Assembly: GCF_014596465.1 (NCBI RefSeq)
Contig: NZ_MECK01000545.1
Location: 1 to 43,864, forward strand
From: Streptomyces sp. CBMA123
GTDB lineage: Bacteria > Actinomycetota > Actinomycetes > Streptomycetales > Streptomycetaceae
Length of the DNA: 43,864 nucleotides
Reading direction: 5' to 3'
Shown here one piece after another: positions 1 through 8,159 of the stretch. The number at the start of each line of letters is the position of its first letter. Position 1 is the first letter of the stretch. The notes under the pieces were generated by a model. The model was not told the origin of the DNA, made no database searches, and was given only the letters and a program-made list of their open reading frames with translations. The position numbers and the translations under genes were made by a program.

Positions 1-205
1 CTTCCGATCCGCCCCCGCTCCCCCGAGGGCCTGACGGCCCCGCCGCCGGGTCCCGAGGGTCCACCCGTTCCGGGCCCCTGGTCCCGGCTGGTCCCGGCCC
101 GGCCTTCCGTGACCGGATCCACCACTCGGGACCCCGGCGCCGGGGCCACCAGGACCGGGGCCCCGGGTCCGTCCGGCCCCTGCCGGATCCACGCCCGGCA
201 GAAGC

Positions 206-385
206 TCGACATCAGCGGCGGAGGGCCGCCGGGTCTACGACACCATCCGCACCATCCGCCGCTTCCTGGTGTACGGGCCGGCCGGCGGAGCGGCCGAGAT
301 CCTGGTGATGCCGGCCGGCCCGCTGTTCGGCCTGGCACTGCCGCTGCGGGCGAGCCAGATCGCGACCGGGCGGCGCAGGTGGGTA
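206..385 (+). pseudogene. P-type cation ATPase fragment (relic)
   Basis: One forward frame encodes about 60 residues that read like the end of the catalytic domain and the first following membrane helices of a P-type cation-transporting ATPase. It has an EGRRVYDTIR motif, then RRFLVYGPAGGAAEILVM, then a GPLFGLALPL-type helix turn. In intact enzymes this is preceded by the GDGxNDxPAL hinge and followed by a C-terminal helix bundle. Neither is present, and there is no start or SD. The upstream 205 bases show no continuation. It lies about 100 bp before a universal stress protein gene; such ATPases often sit beside stress proteins in actinobacteria. Identification is by recalled family pattern, so it is moderately sure. 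Confidence 0.6.
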
Positions 386-485
386 CGCCGGGCCCCGGGC
401 CCTGGGCCGGTCGGCCCTCGTGGCCGGTGCCGGGCCCGCCTAGCGTGGGATCAGGATCCGGCCGCAGCAGGACCGAGGAGGAGCC

Positions 486-1364
486 ATGACATCCGCAAGC
501 CCCCACGACGGCCTCCGATCCGTCGTCCTCGGCGTCGACGCGCGTGACACCGGCAGCATGACCGCCGCCTGGGCCGCCGACGAGGCCGACCGCCGCAACC
601 TGCCGCTGCGGCTGGTGCACGCCGTCCCGTCGGTGTTCCGCGAGTTCCGCCCCTTCGACCAGGGCCGCTACCACAAGGCCCTGGTCGAGCGCGCCGAACA
701 GGCGCTGGACCGGGCTGCCGCCGTGGCCTGGGCCCGCCACCCCGGTCTGGCGCTGACGACGGACCTCAGTGAGGACGTCCCGGCCCCGGCCCTGTGCCGG
801 GAGTCCCGCGATGCCGCGCTGGTGGTCCTGGGCTCCCGGCGGCTGGGCCGCACGGCGGAGGCACTGAGTGCCTACTCGGTGGCCGTACCGGTCAGCGCCC
901 AGGCCCACTGCCCGGTGGCCGTCGTCCGCGGCCCCGAGCACACCACCCAGGACCCGCCCTACCTCGTGCTCGGCGTGGACGGCAGCCCCTCCTCGGACGC
1001 CGCCGTCGATTTCGCCTTCGACCTCGCCGACGAGCGGCGGGCCGCCCTGCGCATCCTGTGGGTCTGGCACCGCCCACCGGTCGGCAACCTCGACGAACAC
1101 GCCACCGTACAGCTCCTCCGGCGGCTGCTCTTCGAATCCACCTCCGGCCGGCAGGACCGCCACCCCGACGTGAAGGTCACCCACGAGCTGGTGCACGGCC
1201 ACCCGGTCGAGGAACTCGGCATCGCCTCCGAGCACGCCCTCGCCGTCATCGTCGGCCGTCGCGGCAACGGCGGCTTCACCGGCATGCGCCTCGGCTCCGT
1301 CCCGCACGGCCTGCTGCACCGCGCCGACTGCCCGGTCATCACGGTGCCCGCCGCCCCGGGCTGA
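486..1364 (+). CDS. Universal stress protein, tandem UspA domains
   Basis: A 292-residue cytoplasmic protein with two UspA folds, at roughly residues 10-145 and 155-290. The second domain carries the ATP-binding signature G-2X-G-9X-G-S (G257, G260, G270, S271). The equivalent loop of the first domain is degenerate (GSRRLGRT), so probably only the C-terminal half binds nucleotide. Two-domain Usp proteins of this length are common in Streptomyces and Mycobacterium and act as stress or dormancy signalling proteins. The ATG is chosen because GAGGAGGAG ends a few bases before it. A flavodoxin-like gene follows 90 bp downstream in the same direction, and a P-type ATPase relic lies upstream, which resembles hypoxia or dormancy gene neighbourhoods (inference). 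Confidence 0.92.
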   Translation: MTSASPHDGLRSVVLGVDARDTGSMTAAWAADEADRRNLPLRLVHAVPSVFREFRPFDQGRYHKALVERAEQALDRAAAVAWARHPGLALTTDLSEDVPAPALCRESRDAALVVLGSRRLGRTAEALSAYSVAVPVSAQAHCPVAVVRGPEHTTQDPPYLVLGVDGSPSSDAAVDFAFDLADERRAALRILWVWHRPPVGNLDEHATVQLLRRLLFESTSGRQDRHPDVKVTHELVHGHPVEELGIASEHALAVIVGRRGNGGFTGMRLGSVPHGLLHRADCPVITVPAAPG

Positions 1365-1454
1365 GCCACACCGTACGACGGCCCGATGCGGGCCGAACAG
1401 CCCGTGCCCGGACCCTGCTCCGGAGCGGCCCGGGAAGGACGAAAGGTGGAGACC

Positions 1455-1988
1455 ATGCACACCGTGATCGTGTACGAGAGCATGTACGGCAACACCCGGG
1501 AGATCGCCGAGGCGATCGCCGAGGGCGTTCACCAGGCCGATCCCGGGGCGGCCGTGGACTGCCTCCCGGTGGCCGAGGCGGACCCGGAGACCACCCGGTC
1601 CGCGGACCTGCTGGTGGTCGGCGGACCCACCCACATGCACGGCATGTCCTCCGGGCTCAGCCGGAGGATGGCCGTCACCGCCGAGGCCCACCAGGAGGAC
1701 CGTGAGGCGGCCACCGCCGAGGCACGGGAGACCGCCGAGGGGCCGGGCCTGCGGGCCTGGTTCCACGCCCTGCCGCAGACCGAGTCCGGCACCTACGCCG
1801 CCGCGTTCGACACCCGGGCCGACATGCCCCGGGCCGGCGGCGCCGCCAACGGCATCGCCCACCGGCTCTCCCGCCACCACTACGACGTGGTCGCCGAGCC
1901 CGAGGGCTTCATCGTGGAGAAGAACGACGGCCCGCTGCGCGCCGGCGAACTCGACCGCGCCCGCGCCTGGGGCGCGGGGCTGATCTGA
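1455..1988 (+). CDS. Flavodoxin-like FMN protein
   Basis: A 177-residue flavodoxin fold. The N-terminus has the FMN-phosphate loop YESMYGNT (S9-x-x-G12-N13-T14) after a first beta strand, and a second flavin loop around VVGGPTHMHGMSSGLSRR. The C-terminal part keeps a beta strand and EGFIVEKNDGPL, typical of short actinobacterial flavodoxin-domain proteins of unknown electron partner. The ATG at 1455 has a good SD (AAGGTGGAG) just upstream; an in-frame ATG at 1386 would add 23 unstructured residues and lacks an SD. It follows the universal stress gene and may share its transcript. Its redox partner cannot be told from this window. Confidence 0.88.
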   Translation: MHTVIVYESMYGNTREIAEAIAEGVHQADPGAAVDCLPVAEADPETTRSADLLVVGGPTHMHGMSSGLSRRMAVTAEAHQEDREAATAEARETAEGPGLRAWFHALPQTESGTYAAAFDTRADMPRAGGAANGIAHRLSRHHYDVVAEPEGFIVEKNDGPLRAGELDRARAWGAGLI

Positions 1989-2274
1989 GCGGGCACGTAC
2001 CCCGGCCCGCCGGGCCCCACGGCGCCGACGTCGTCCAGACCCGCACGTCCCGCCTCACCGACCCCGAGGTCCTGGCGTCACGCCTGCCCGCCCTGGTCGA
2101 GAGTTCGCCGGCCCGCGGCGATCCCGGCCAGGGCGGCAAGGCGGCGCAGCGGCAAGGCGGCCGGACGCGACGGCGGTCGCCCCGGGAGCCCGGTGGCCGA
2201 CCTCGCGCGGAGGCGGCGTTCTCCGTCCAGTAGGGTGCGCGCCGACACCGAAGACCGTCGGAAGGCACGGATCC

Positions 2275-3543
2275 ATGAGTTCATCGGCACCAACGGCCGG
2301 CCCGGAGGAGCTGCGGCGGCACCTGGGCGTGTTCGACGCGGTGGTGATCGGGCTGGGGTCGATGATCGGCGCCGGGATCTTCGCCGCGCTCGCCCCCGCG
2401 GCAGCGGCGGCCGGCTCCGGACTGCTGCTCGGCCTGGCGCTGGCGGCCGTGGTCGCCTACTGCAACGCCACCTCCTCCGCACGCCTGGCCGCCCGCTACC
2501 CGCAGTCCGGCGGGACGTACGTGTACGGGCGCGAGCGGCTCGGGGACTTCTGGGGCTACCTGGCCGGGTGGGGGTTCGTGGTCGGCAAGACCGCGTCCTG
2601 CGCAGCGATGGCGCTCACCGTCGGGTCGTACCTGTGGCCTGCTCAGGCGCACGCGGTGGCGGTCGCGGCGGTGGTGGCCCTGACGGCGGTGAACTACGTC
2701 GGCGTGCAGAAGGCCGCCTGGCTGACGCGGGTGATCGTCGCCGTCGTCCTGTCCGTGCTCGCCGCCGTCGTCACCGCCTGCCTCAGCGGCTCCGGCGCCG
2801 ACACCGGCCGCTGGGCCGTCGGAGCGGACGCCGGCTTCCACGGGGTGCTCCAGGCGGCGGGGTTCCTGTTCTTCGCGTTCGCCGGGTACGCGCGCATCGC
2901 CACCCTCGGTGAGGAGGTCCGCGACCCGCGCCGGACCATCCCCCGCGCCATCCCGCTCGCGCTGGGCATCACCCTGGTGGTCTACGCCGTGGTCGCGCTC
3001 GCCGTCCTGGCCGTCCTCGGCCCCGAGCGGCTGGCCCACACCACCGCGCCGCTGACGGAGGCGGTCCGGGCCGCCGGGGTGCCCGGCCTGGCCCCGGTGG
3101 TGCGCGTCGGCGCCGCGGTGGCGGCCCTCGGCTCCCTGCTCGCGCTGATCCTCGGCGTCTCGCGCACCGTCCTGGCGATGGCCCGCGACCGGCACCTGCC
3201 CCACCGGCTCGCCGCCGTCCACCCCCGCTTCGCCGTCCCGCACCGCGCCGAACTCACCGTCGGCGCCGTCGTCGCCGTCCTGGCCTCCGTCGCGGACCTG
3301 CGCGGCGCGATCGGCTTCTCCTCCTTCGGAGTGCTCGCCTACTACGCCGTCGCCAACGCCTCCGCCTGGACCCTCACCCCCGCCGAGGGCCGCCCGCCGC
3401 GGGTGGTTCCGGCGCTCGGGCTGGCCGGGTGCGTGGTGCTGGCCTTCGCCCTCCCCTGGGCCTCGGTGCTGTGGGGCGCCGCGGTGCTCGCCCTCGGCGC
3501 CGCCGCCTACGGCGTGCGCGCGAGCCTCACCCACCGCGCCTGA
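2275..3543 (+). CDS. APC-superfamily amino acid permease
   Basis: A 422-residue integral membrane protein of the amino acid-polyamine-organocation superfamily. The N-terminus has the family signature around VVIGLGSMIGAGIFAALAP (helix 1 with its unwound GxGIF segment), followed by regularly spaced hydrophobic helices, about 11-12 in total. A PQSGGTYVYGRERLG loop after helix 2 and FFAFAGYARIATLGEEV after helix 6 are typical of APC transporters. Substrate cannot be assigned. The ATG is preceded by GGAAGG. It stands alone: 286 bp without a recognisable gene lie between it and the flavodoxin gene, and a gene-poor region follows. Confidence 0.92.
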   Translation: MSSSAPTAGPEELRRHLGVFDAVVIGLGSMIGAGIFAALAPAAAAAGSGLLLGLALAAVVAYCNATSSARLAARYPQSGGTYVYGRERLGDFWGYLAGWGFVVGKTASCAAMALTVGSYLWPAQAHAVAVAAVVALTAVNYVGVQKAAWLTRVIVAVVLSVLAAVVTACLSGSGADTGRWAVGADAGFHGVLQAAGFLFFAFAGYARIATLGEEVRDPRRTIPRAIPLALGITLVVYAVVALAVLAVLGPERLAHTTAPLTEAVRAAGVPGLAPVVRVGAAVAALGSLLALILGVSRTVLAMARDRHLPHRLAAVHPRFAVPHRAELTVGAVVAVLASVADLRGAIGFSSFGVLAYYAVANASAWTLTPAEGRPPRVVPALGLAGCVVLAFALPWASVLWGAAVLALGAAAYGVRASLTHRA

Positions 3544-4046
3544 CGTCCCGAGGCACGGCACCGGTCCCACTCGGTTCCCTCCCCCGGGGAGGGCCGATCG
3601 GCCCTCCCCCCACGACCGGTCGGACCGGCTTCCGGGGGTGGGGTGGACAGAGGCAGGGAGTGAGCCCCCGCGGAGACGTGCCGACGCGGCAGAGGTCGCC
3701 GGCGTCGGCCGAGACGCGTACGGGCAGTGCCGGGTCACCGGTCTCCTCCAGCGGCACCTGGGCGAAGGTGGCCTTGTCGAGCATCTCCATCACACACATG
3801 ATGACCGGTTCGAACGGACGTGGCCGGTGCGGCAGTTCGGGTGCGACCGCGGTGCCGACGGAAGCAGCCGGACGACGGCCTCGCGGCCGAGGCTGGGGAA
3901 GGGCGGCTGGAGTCCAAGGGCTGTCCCGTCACTACTGGCTGCAAGATCCGCCTGGAGTCGGAAGCGTGGCCGGACCTCGGGGCCTCTGGGTGGGGGCAGG
4001 GCGCTGCTGGGAGACTCCAGGCACGGGATCCTGGGGGAGTCCGGGG
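3544..4046. other. Gene-poor stretch, no supported gene
   Basis: About 500 bp after the permease with no convincing gene. A minus-strand frame at about 3680-3800 has a protein-like segment (MEMLDKATFAQVPLEET), but it runs into low-complexity Pro/Arg sequence and has no recognised family. This may be another decayed gene. A GC-rich inverted repeat just after the permease stop (around 3585-3612, CCGATCGGCC core) could be its terminator. GC bias by codon position appears lost, consistent with decay. Confidence 0.4.
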
Positions 4047-4203
4047 CCGGCGGTTCTGTCCCTGGCGGGAGTTGCACTCGGTGCGGTCGGATCACTGTTC
4101 GGGCAGTACCCGGTGTCACGGGCGAGTACTCGGCAGTCGGCAGTCCGGGAGGCGGCCGCGCACCGCGCCGAGGTCAGGAACCACCACCTGGTGGAGCACG
4201 TCG
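4047..4203 (+). pseudogene. Fragment of a small membrane protein
   Basis: A forward frame without start or SD encodes a single hydrophobic helix (LSLAGVALGAVGSLFGQY) followed by an Arg/Ala-rich segment containing SRASTRQSAVREAAAHRAEVR-like residues. This helix-plus-basic-coil layout is common at the N-terminus of short hypothetical Streptomyces membrane proteins. It breaks off without a plausible continuation. I regard it as a likely relic, with low certainty. Confidence 0.3.
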
Positions 4204-4254
4204 GCTCCCAACCGACCTTCGAGATCGGCAGTCCTGACCCGGCCCGCATGGGTG

Positions 4255-4713
4255 TCAGTCGTCGCCGGGCGTCATGTCGTGTTCGCCGACATCCAGTTCT
4301 GCGCCGGTTGCGGCGAGGAAGTCCACCACCGCGCCGTCCAGGCGCCAGCCGTAGAGGTTCGTGTCGTCCGGCGAGCCGGAGGGCCGCCCGTCATGCCGGT
4401 TGAAGTAGCGGTGGACCTGCAGAATCGCGCCCCCAGGACCCTCCTCGGCTGCGAGACGGGTCGTCAGATTGGTCAGCACCTCCATGCGGGGCCGGAGCCT
4501 GCCGAGGAGCTGGTCGATCTGCTCATCGACCGGCAGGCCGGGCTCGCGGCAGACAAGCTTCCAGCAGTGACAGAACGGGATGGTGTGAGGTGAGGCGGTC
4601 AGACTCCCCCGCACCGTGACTTCGTCCGGTTCCACGCCAAGCAGCTGGGTGATCTCGTCGGCACTGGTGCCCACGCTGGAGACCGCAAAGTAGACGTACT
4701 GAGTCAACGACAC
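4255..4713 (-). CDS. DUF4279 domain-containing protein
   Basis: A 152-residue soluble protein. The N-terminus (TQYVYFAVSS, then EITQLLGVEPDEVTVRG) matches the layout of the DUF4279 family, where a first strand with Y-V-Y-F is followed by a helix ending LGV-P. A WKLVC strand and a predicted helix with QIDQLLGRLRP follow, then a C-terminal DDTNLYGWRLDGAVVDFL region. The molecular role of DUF4279 is not known to me. The GTG start at 4713 is the furthest in-frame start that keeps the family N-terminus; its SD is weak. It lies 42 bp from an IS21 transposase relic, so it may have moved with mobile DNA. Base composition is slightly less extreme than in the flanking operons. Confidence 0.75.
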   Translation of the reverse strand: MSLTQYVYFAVSSVGTSADEITQLLGVEPDEVTVRGSLTASPHTIPFCHCWKLVCREPGLPVDEQIDQLLGRLRPRMEVLTNLTTRLAAEEGPGGAILQVHRYFNRHDGRPSGSPDDTNLYGWRLDGAVVDFLAATGAELDVGEHDMTPGDD

Positions 4714-4754
4714 CCGCCGAGACTACCGACGCAGCCGCACGGCCGCCTGACGGA

Positions 4755-5330
4755 TCAGAACGCCTCGTGAGCGGGGGGGTGAAGGTGCCCGCGCGGCGGG
4801 CCTGGTCGAGTGCCTCGGAGCCGGCCAGGGCTCCCGGCTTGGCCGGCGGGACCTCCAGGAAGTGCTCCAGCACCACCCGCTCGGCGGCCTTCGTGGTCAG
4901 GCGCGAGTGGCGGGCGATCTCGGTGCGACGGTGGAAGACGACGACCTCGTTCGAGCAGAGCAGGACGTGAACGGTGCGGCCGATGCAGCGGGCCGGGACC
5001 GAAGACCCGGACAGCGACCATGCCGTTTCGGTCGACGCGCGGGGTGAAGGCGAGCCCGGTCTCGAACGCGTCGCCGGGGAGGGGCAGCAGGAGCGGGGCC
5101 GCCTGGGCGACGTCCTGGCCGATGGTCCGGATCCGCATGCCGATCCGCCGGTTCTCCTCGGCCTGTTCGGACGCGGCGAAGGCGTCGTTGAGCTCATCAA
5201 GGGAGTCGAGGCGAGGGACGGGGGTGAGGTAGTTGCGGCGCCAGTAGCCGACCTGGCCCTCGACGCCGCCCTTCTCGTGGCCGTCGAGGAAGGCCTCCTG
5301 CCCGCACGAGGCGGTGATCCTTCTCTGCAC
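4755..5330 (-). pseudogene. istA: IS21-family transposase (istA) C-terminal relic with two frameshifts
   Basis: The reverse strand encodes the C-terminal half of an IS21-type IstA transposase broken over two frames. The first frame (from 5330) reads GHEKGGVEGQVGYWRRNYL, then RIGMRIRTIGQD and LLLPLPGDAFETGL. Near 4975-5010 the reading moves to another frame giving CIGRTVHVLLCSNEVVVFHRR, then TEIARHSRLTT and KPGALAGSEALDQAR. Near 4771-4778, at a run of seven G, it returns to the first frame to end with PPAHEAF. The DDE catalytic N-terminal half and the partner istB are absent. It is therefore inactive. No terminal inverted repeats were recognised. Family assignment is from recalled conserved strings and is fairly sure. 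Confidence 0.85.
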
Positions 5331-5357
5331 TTTCGAGGGTTCCTGAGCGGATCCCGG

Positions 5358-6071
5358 TCAGAGCGCTATCGGGAGCTCCTCGATCCAGCAGTCGATCGAC
5401 TTCGCGGTGATCACGGCTTGGGCGTCCTCGGCGTCGGCTTTGGTCAGGAAGACGCCCGCTCCGGTGACGTCGGGCCCGTCGGGGCGGATCACCCGCGTCA
5501 TGACGACGTAGACGCGGCGGTGACGCTCGCGGCGGAGCGTGGCGCTCTCTTCCGTCGACAGTGCGTCGATGAGTTCCTGGGGCGAGGCGATGTCGAGGCC
5601 GGCGTCGACCCCGGAGAGAGGCCGGCTGGGCCAGATCGGCCTGTCGGGGTCGAACTCGTTGAAGAAGCTTTGGCGCGTTCGGCCGAGGACTCCTTCCGTC
5701 CAGCCGACGGCCATGGCGACCACGTAGCCGGACTCGCCCTGGCTCTCCAGAACGAAAACGTGATCGTCCCGGCCGAAGGACATGCCGGCGTGGTTGGCCT
5801 TGACCTGCTCGCTCTCGGCCTCGGTCGCGCATCTGATCGCCAAGCCGCGGTAGTCGGCACTGATCTTCACCACGGCGGCGGGCTTGAACAGCACGTCAAT
5901 CGTTGTCTCGGGCTCGCCAGGTTCGTCGGGTCGGCCGACGCTCCGCATCAGGAGCTGGCCGTGGCTCGCCGTGTAGGCCAGGAGGTGGAACCTGCGCTCG
6001 CTGCGAAAGAGCTCCGTGCCGGGGATGAGCTGGTGATCGCGGTTGAGCCAGGTGCTGTCCGTCATGGGCAT
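5358..6071 (-). CDS. Hypothetical protein
   Basis: A 237-residue soluble protein that I do not recognise. It begins MPMTDSTWLNRDHQLIPG and has an alternating strand/helix pattern with conserved-looking segments FHLLAYTASHGQLLMRS, FGRDDHVFVLES and ESGYVVAMAVGWTEGVL. The C-terminus (VFLTKADAEDAQAVI) suggests a compact alpha/beta unit. There is no signal peptide or membrane helix. The start at 6071 is preferred because GGGACAGGGAT lies just upstream; an in-frame ATG at 6194 adds 41 residues of non-protein-like sequence. It is flanked by the IS21 relic and a short acidic protein, so it may be accessory DNA. Confidence 0.65.
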   Translation of the reverse strand: MPMTDSTWLNRDHQLIPGTELFRSERRFHLLAYTASHGQLLMRSVGRPDEPGEPETTIDVLFKPAAVVKISADYRGLAIRCATEAESEQVKANHAGMSFGRDDHVFVLESQGESGYVVAMAVGWTEGVLGRTRQSFFNEFDPDRPIWPSRPLSGVDAGLDIASPQELIDALSTEESATLRRERHRRVYVVMTRVIRPDGPDVTGAGVFLTKADAEDAQAVITAKSIDCWIEELPIAL

Positions 6072-6273
6072 ACGATCCCTGTCCCGCCCACCCTGGTCAA
6101 TGCCATTGTTCAGCCGAGGGAGTGTCAGCTGACACGGCAGACTCCCCGCTGTGTGAGGTCCCAGGTGATCTTGGACAGTTCGGCACTGGGACATCGTTGA
6201 CGGTCCCAGGACATGGTTGTCCGGGTCTCACCGAGGTCAAGGTGGTGCTGGAAACACCCGGCTCGGCTCAGGC

Positions 6274-6279
6274 TAGATT
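6274..6279 (+). promoter_or_regulatory. Possible -10 element placing the transcript start on a GTG codon
   Basis: TAGATT lies seven bases before the GTG at 6286, so a sigma-70-type transcript would begin at or next to the start codon. No consensus -35 is present; GGAAAC lies 18 bp upstream. No SD precedes the gene. This pattern suggests a leaderless mRNA, which is frequent in actinomycetes. Confidence 0.3.
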
Positions 6280-6285
6280 CTCCGG

Positions 6286-6558
6286 GTGACCGATATCGAT
6301 CCTCTGGTTCCCGTCCTTGCCGGACTCCTCGTTGACAACCTCTGGTTCCTTGACAGCTGTGATGAGGACGAGGTGGATTCCGACTCTGCGGTGAGGGTGC
6401 TGGAGAGCGCCGCCTCGGTGCTCAAGGGCCTGTCGCCCGAGCAACTCGACCGGCTCCTGTCGGTGATCGGGAATCTGGCCGAAGCCGAGACCGATCCCGA
6501 TCGGCGCGAGTTCTTGGAGGCGTTCCCCTCCGCCTGCGGACTGGTCGAGGAGGCTTGA
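6286..6558 (+). CDS. Small acidic hypothetical protein
   Basis: A 90-residue, strongly acidic, mostly helical soluble protein beginning (M)TDIDPLVPVLAGLLVDNLW. The middle reads DSCDEDEVDSDSAVRVLESA and the end PDRREFLEAFPSACGLVEEA. I do not recognise a named family; the size and acidity resemble small Streptomyces immunity-type or anti-repressor-type proteins, but that is only an impression. The GTG start has no SD and is preceded at seven bases by a -10-like TAGATT, suggesting leaderless expression. It sits between a hypothetical gene and an IS481 relic in a zone rich in mobile-element debris. Confidence 0.65.
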   Translation: MTDIDPLVPVLAGLLVDNLWFLDSCDEDEVDSDSAVRVLESAASVLKGLSPEQLDRLLSVIGNLAEAETDPDRREFLEAFPSACGLVEEA

Positions 6559-6623
6559 GCCGTAGGTCTTGCCTGCTCTTCATGAATGGTCACGGTCGAT
6601 CTTCGATGCGCGCCTGACCGAGC

Positions 6624-7233
6624 TCAGTGACCGCCGGTCCGTTGCTCGGGCATGGGACGGAAGCGCGAGACCGGACCGGTGGTCCTGCGGGGGTGAACCG
6701 ACAGTTCGACGTCTCCGTCAAGGACGCGGAAGGCAGTGTCCTCGATGACGATGGTGACGGTCTTGCCGGCGTGGGAGGCCCCGACACGTAGACACTGGTT
6801 GGCGACCATGGTGACACCGTCCTTCGGAACCTTCCTGACCGCTTGCTGCGGCCCGGGTGGCGGTGGGGGCAACTGGGCCGCAGCCACGCGGGCGCCGACG
6901 ATGGCGGATCGCTTGACCTTCCTCGATCGGGCAGGCCAGGGTCTTCACGAGGTAGCCGCCCGCGATCACGTGGAGGACTCGGCCTTCGAAGCGCAGGGTG
7001 ATCTGCTGGCCCGCTAAGTGGGCGGCCAGCAGGATCCGCTGTCCGGCGAGCTGGATGTCTCCGTCCCGGTTGACGGTCCGGTCCACCTCGATGACCTGCC
7101 GCGGCCCGGCCTGGGCAGCGGAGGGTAGGCCGGGTTCGGCACCGCCGATGCGGGCGCCGCGCATGACGAGCTGGCGCAGATCGGCCGGAGTCAGCCGGGA
7201 GGAGCGGGTGCCAATGAGCTCGCCGCCCAGCGA
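6624..7233 (-). pseudogene. IS481-type transposase C-terminal relic with a frameshift
   Basis: The reverse strand carries the repeated beta-rich C-terminal segments typical of Streptomyces IS481-like (integrase-core) transposases. From 7233 to about 6915 one frame gives LTPADLRQLVMRGARIGG, then VDRTVNRDGDIQLAGQRILL and HVIAGGYLVKTL. Near 6915 the reading shifts one base and continues as VAAAQLPPPPPG, KVPKDGVTMVANQCLRVG, GKTVTIVIEDTAFRVLDGD. The DDE core is missing. The gene is therefore an inactive 5'-truncated relic. The upstream end is joined directly to a kinase fragment. The assignment relies on recalled family strings. Confidence 0.65.
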
Positions 7234-7350
7234 GACCAGGTACACCTCCCCCATCCCGCCCTCGCCCAATGGTCGCAACAACTGATGCGGGCCGACGAAC
7301 ACAGCCTGCTGTGCCCGCGTGCCCTTCGCGTTCCTGTCGGCAGCCACCAA
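7234..7350 (-). pseudogene. Ser/Thr protein kinase N-terminal fragment fused to transposase relic
   Basis: The frame opening at 7350 encodes GPHQLLRPLGEGGMGEVYLV, the glycine-rich ATP-binding loop and first strands of a Hanks-type (PknB-like) Ser/Thr kinase, and then passes without a stop into SLGGELIGTRSSRLTPADLR, which belongs to the IS481-type relic. The invariant lysine, catalytic loop HRD and DFG motifs are absent. It looks like an insertion or deletion junction within a former kinase gene near 7234. It should not be functional as a kinase. Confidence 0.6.
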
Positions 7351-7455
7351 GCCTCCCGTGGCGTGTTGCCGTCATCGCAGACAGACACCCGCAAGACCGA
7401 GGCAGCGGAGATGGGCAGAGGCTCGACCGCGCGGGCTCCCGGCGCGGCACCACCG

Positions 7456-8082
7456 CTAAGAGATCCGCCCGCCCGCTCTGGTGGTCGCCGCGGTGCGCGG
7501 CCTCGGGGCCAACGCCGTGCGCAGCGCCGGGGTGAGGAGGTGGCGGGTCTCGGACGGGGTGAGGTTGGCGAGGGCGGGCAGGGGGTTGAGGTAGCGGGTG
7601 TAGATGAGGCCTCCGAGGATCGTCACCACGGCCGTGGCGCGGGCGGTGGCGTCCCGGCCTCCGAGGAATTCAACAAGCCGGGCCAGCAGCTCGTGTTCCA
7701 GGTATTCGCGAAGCACTTCCGCAGCCTCGTCGCCCTGGGTGGTGAGTTGACGGAAGTCGGCGTCTTCCCACAGGTCCGTCACCGCGTCGATCAGGCGGTC
7801 GGGAAGGGTGGCCGGATCGCCGCCGAGGACCTCGTCCACCGCCAGCGCGTTGGCGCACTGGAACTGCATCACGTCCGCGAACAGGCCCTTTTTCGAACCG
7901 AAGTGGTACGAGATCAGCGCCGGGTCGACCCCGGCAGCCTCGGCCACCGCGCGCAAGGTGGTGCGCCGGTAGCCGCGTTCCAGGAACAACGCGCGGGCCG
8001 CGGAGACGATCGACTCGCGGGTCGGCGGGTTGCCGCGGGGGCGGCCTCGGGTGCGGGCTGGGGTGGGGGCGGAGTTATTCAT
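7456..8082 (-). CDS. TetR family transcriptional regulator
   Basis: A 208-residue regulator. After a basic tail (RTRGRPRG) comes the TetR DNA-binding domain at about residues 20-70: ESIVSAARALFLERGY, then TLRAVAEAAGVDPALISYHF, then GSKKGLFADVM. The C-terminal part is helical and would bind an unknown ligand; a TetR_C_17-like segment with ATAVVTILGGLIYTRYL is seen. It is divergent from the 8160-10160 operon across 77 bp, so it probably represses that operon and itself (inference). A TTGACT/AAGGCT promoter pair (8115-8120 and 8091-8096 on this strand, 18-bp spacer) would start the transcript within two bases of the ATG. Confidence 0.92.
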   Translation of the reverse strand: MNNSAPTPARTRGRPRGNPPTRESIVSAARALFLERGYRRTTLRAVAEAAGVDPALISYHFGSKKGLFADVMQFQCANALAVDEVLGGDPATLPDRLIDAVTDLWEDADFRQLTTQGDEAAEVLREYLEHELLARLVEFLGGRDATARATAVVTILGGLIYTRYLNPLPALANLTPSETRHLLTPALRTALAPRPRTAATTRAGGRIS

Positions 8083-8090
8083 CGGCGTTG

Positions 8091-8120
8091 AGCCTTGCGC
8101 TTCGTGATCGGCACAGTCAA
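8091..8120 (-). promoter_or_regulatory. Possible promoter of the TetR gene
   Basis: On the reverse strand TTGACT (8115-8120) and AAGGCT (8091-8096) are 18 bp apart, close to the Streptomyces housekeeping consensus TTGACR/TAGRRT. The predicted start is about 8084, next to the ATG at 8082, so the message would be nearly leaderless. No clean palindromic operator was seen in the divergent gap. Confidence 0.35.
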
Positions 8121-8159
8121 GGGCGTTCCAGGACCCACCCGAAGGGATGACCCGACACC

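Noticed and set aside
109..547. Forward frames at the left edge as genes
   Set aside because: Only the 206-385 part is protein-like (ATPase fragment); the rest is Pro/Gly/Arg composition with no SD.
2281..3738. Long reverse frame opposite the permease
   Set aside because: Antisense shadow of a high-GC gene; translation is Gly/Asp/Gln/Arg low complexity and the forward frame is a clear APC permease.
3795..3830. GGTTCGAAC resembling a tRNA T-loop
   Set aside because: No acceptor stem, anticodon arm or D arm can be placed around it.
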